From an uncultured Magnetococcales bacterium (GTDB lineage: Bacteria; Pseudomonadota; Magnetococcia; Magnetococcales; Magnetaquicoccaceae), in assembly GCA_903913345.1 (NCBI GenBank), contig CAIWLA010000626.1, forward strand, positions 1 through 5,665: DNA of 5,665 nucleotides, written 5' to 3'. This document shows, piece after piece, positions 5,460 to 5,665 of the stretch; positions within the stretch are counted from its first letter, which is position 1, and the number at the start of each line of letters is the position of its first letter. The notes beneath the pieces were generated by a model, which was not told the DNA's origin, ran no database searches, and worked only from the letters and a program-made list of their open reading frames with translations. The translations under genes and the position numbers were made by a program.

Positions 5460-5665
5460 ATGAACGAAAATCAGCAACAGTCATCAACTGGATGGTTTAA
5501 AAATATATTGATAGCAACCGATGGCTCTGAGTTTGCCATGGGTGCAGAAAGGCTGACGACCGCCATGGTTCTTCGTTTCGGGGGACAAGTAACGGTCATG
5601 CAGATGGTCGCATTGTACCCATTTTGGGATCCCCTTACCACCGATCAATTGCAATCGCAATTTCA
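5460..5665 (+). CDS. Universal stress protein (UspA family), C-terminus cut by window edge
   Basis: A frame of 68 complete codons runs to the right edge. The ATG at 5460 has GGAGG (5448-5452) 7 nt upstream. After a short polar N-terminal extension (1-13), FKNILIATDGSEFA (13-26) is the first beta strand and Asp-containing loop of the Usp fold, followed by the first helix (AERLTTAMVLRFGG) and the second strand QVTVMQMV. The family binds ATP or acts as a nucleotide-free dimer in stress survival. The G-2X-G-9X-G-S/T motif that would tell ATP-binding from non-binding members lies beyond the window. It lies 102 nt after the PilZ gene and may be co-transcribed with it. Confidence 0.85.
   Translation, partial: MNENQQQSSTGWFKNILIATDGSEFAMGAERLTTAMVLRFGGQVTVMQMVALYPFWDPLTTDQLQSQF

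Overview
The window looks like chromosomal DNA from a Gram-negative, probably proteobacterial, organism with moderate to moderately high GC. Evidence for this is the TrmJ sequence, a YcgR-like PilZ protein, an exported protein with a Sec-type signal, and an IS3-type insertion sequence remnant. I cannot name the species. A free-living environmental proteobacterium, perhaps an early-branching alphaproteobacterial or magnetotactic-type lineage, is only a guess.

Layout from left to right. (1) Positions 1-645, minus strand: the N-terminal part of an exported protein with an SH3-like region, cut by the window edge. (2) Positions 755-1759, minus strand, immediately upstream of it: a membrane-anchored protein with a degenerate formylglycine-generating-enzyme (SUMF1/C-type-lectin fold) domain. 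The two probably form an envelope-located pair. (3) Positions 1952-2692, plus strand, divergent from them: trmJ, a tRNA 2'-O-methyltransferase, with a candidate promoter in the shared intergenic region. (4) Positions 2792-3421, minus strand, convergent with trmJ: cysC, APS kinase. (5) Positions 3492-3889, minus strand: the 5' end of an IS3-family transposase gene (orfA plus the first codons of orfB joined by a -1 frameshift at an A9 tract), lying directly upstream of cysC. (6) Positions 3896-4229: a gene-poor stretch holding the presumed IS edge, an 8-bp inverted repeat, a candidate promoter and a possible 15-codon leader ORF. (7) Positions 4230-5357, plus strand: a two-domain YcgR-like PilZ protein, a likely c-di-GMP receptor. 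(8) From 5460 to the edge, plus strand: the start of a UspA-family universal stress protein.

The genes do not make one pathway. trmJ and cysC are housekeeping or assimilation genes. The PilZ and Usp genes could be co-transcribed signalling and stress genes, separated by about 100 nt that contain a three-arm set of mutually exclusive hairpins. The left pair is the least understood part. Its FGE-like domain lacks the usual active-site pattern, and the pairing of an FGE-like envelope protein with an exported SH3-like protein recalls, but does not prove, the accessory proteins of type VI secretion signalling loci. I found no CRISPR array, tRNA, rRNA, retroelement or complete mobile element, and no convincing evidence of a wholly new system.
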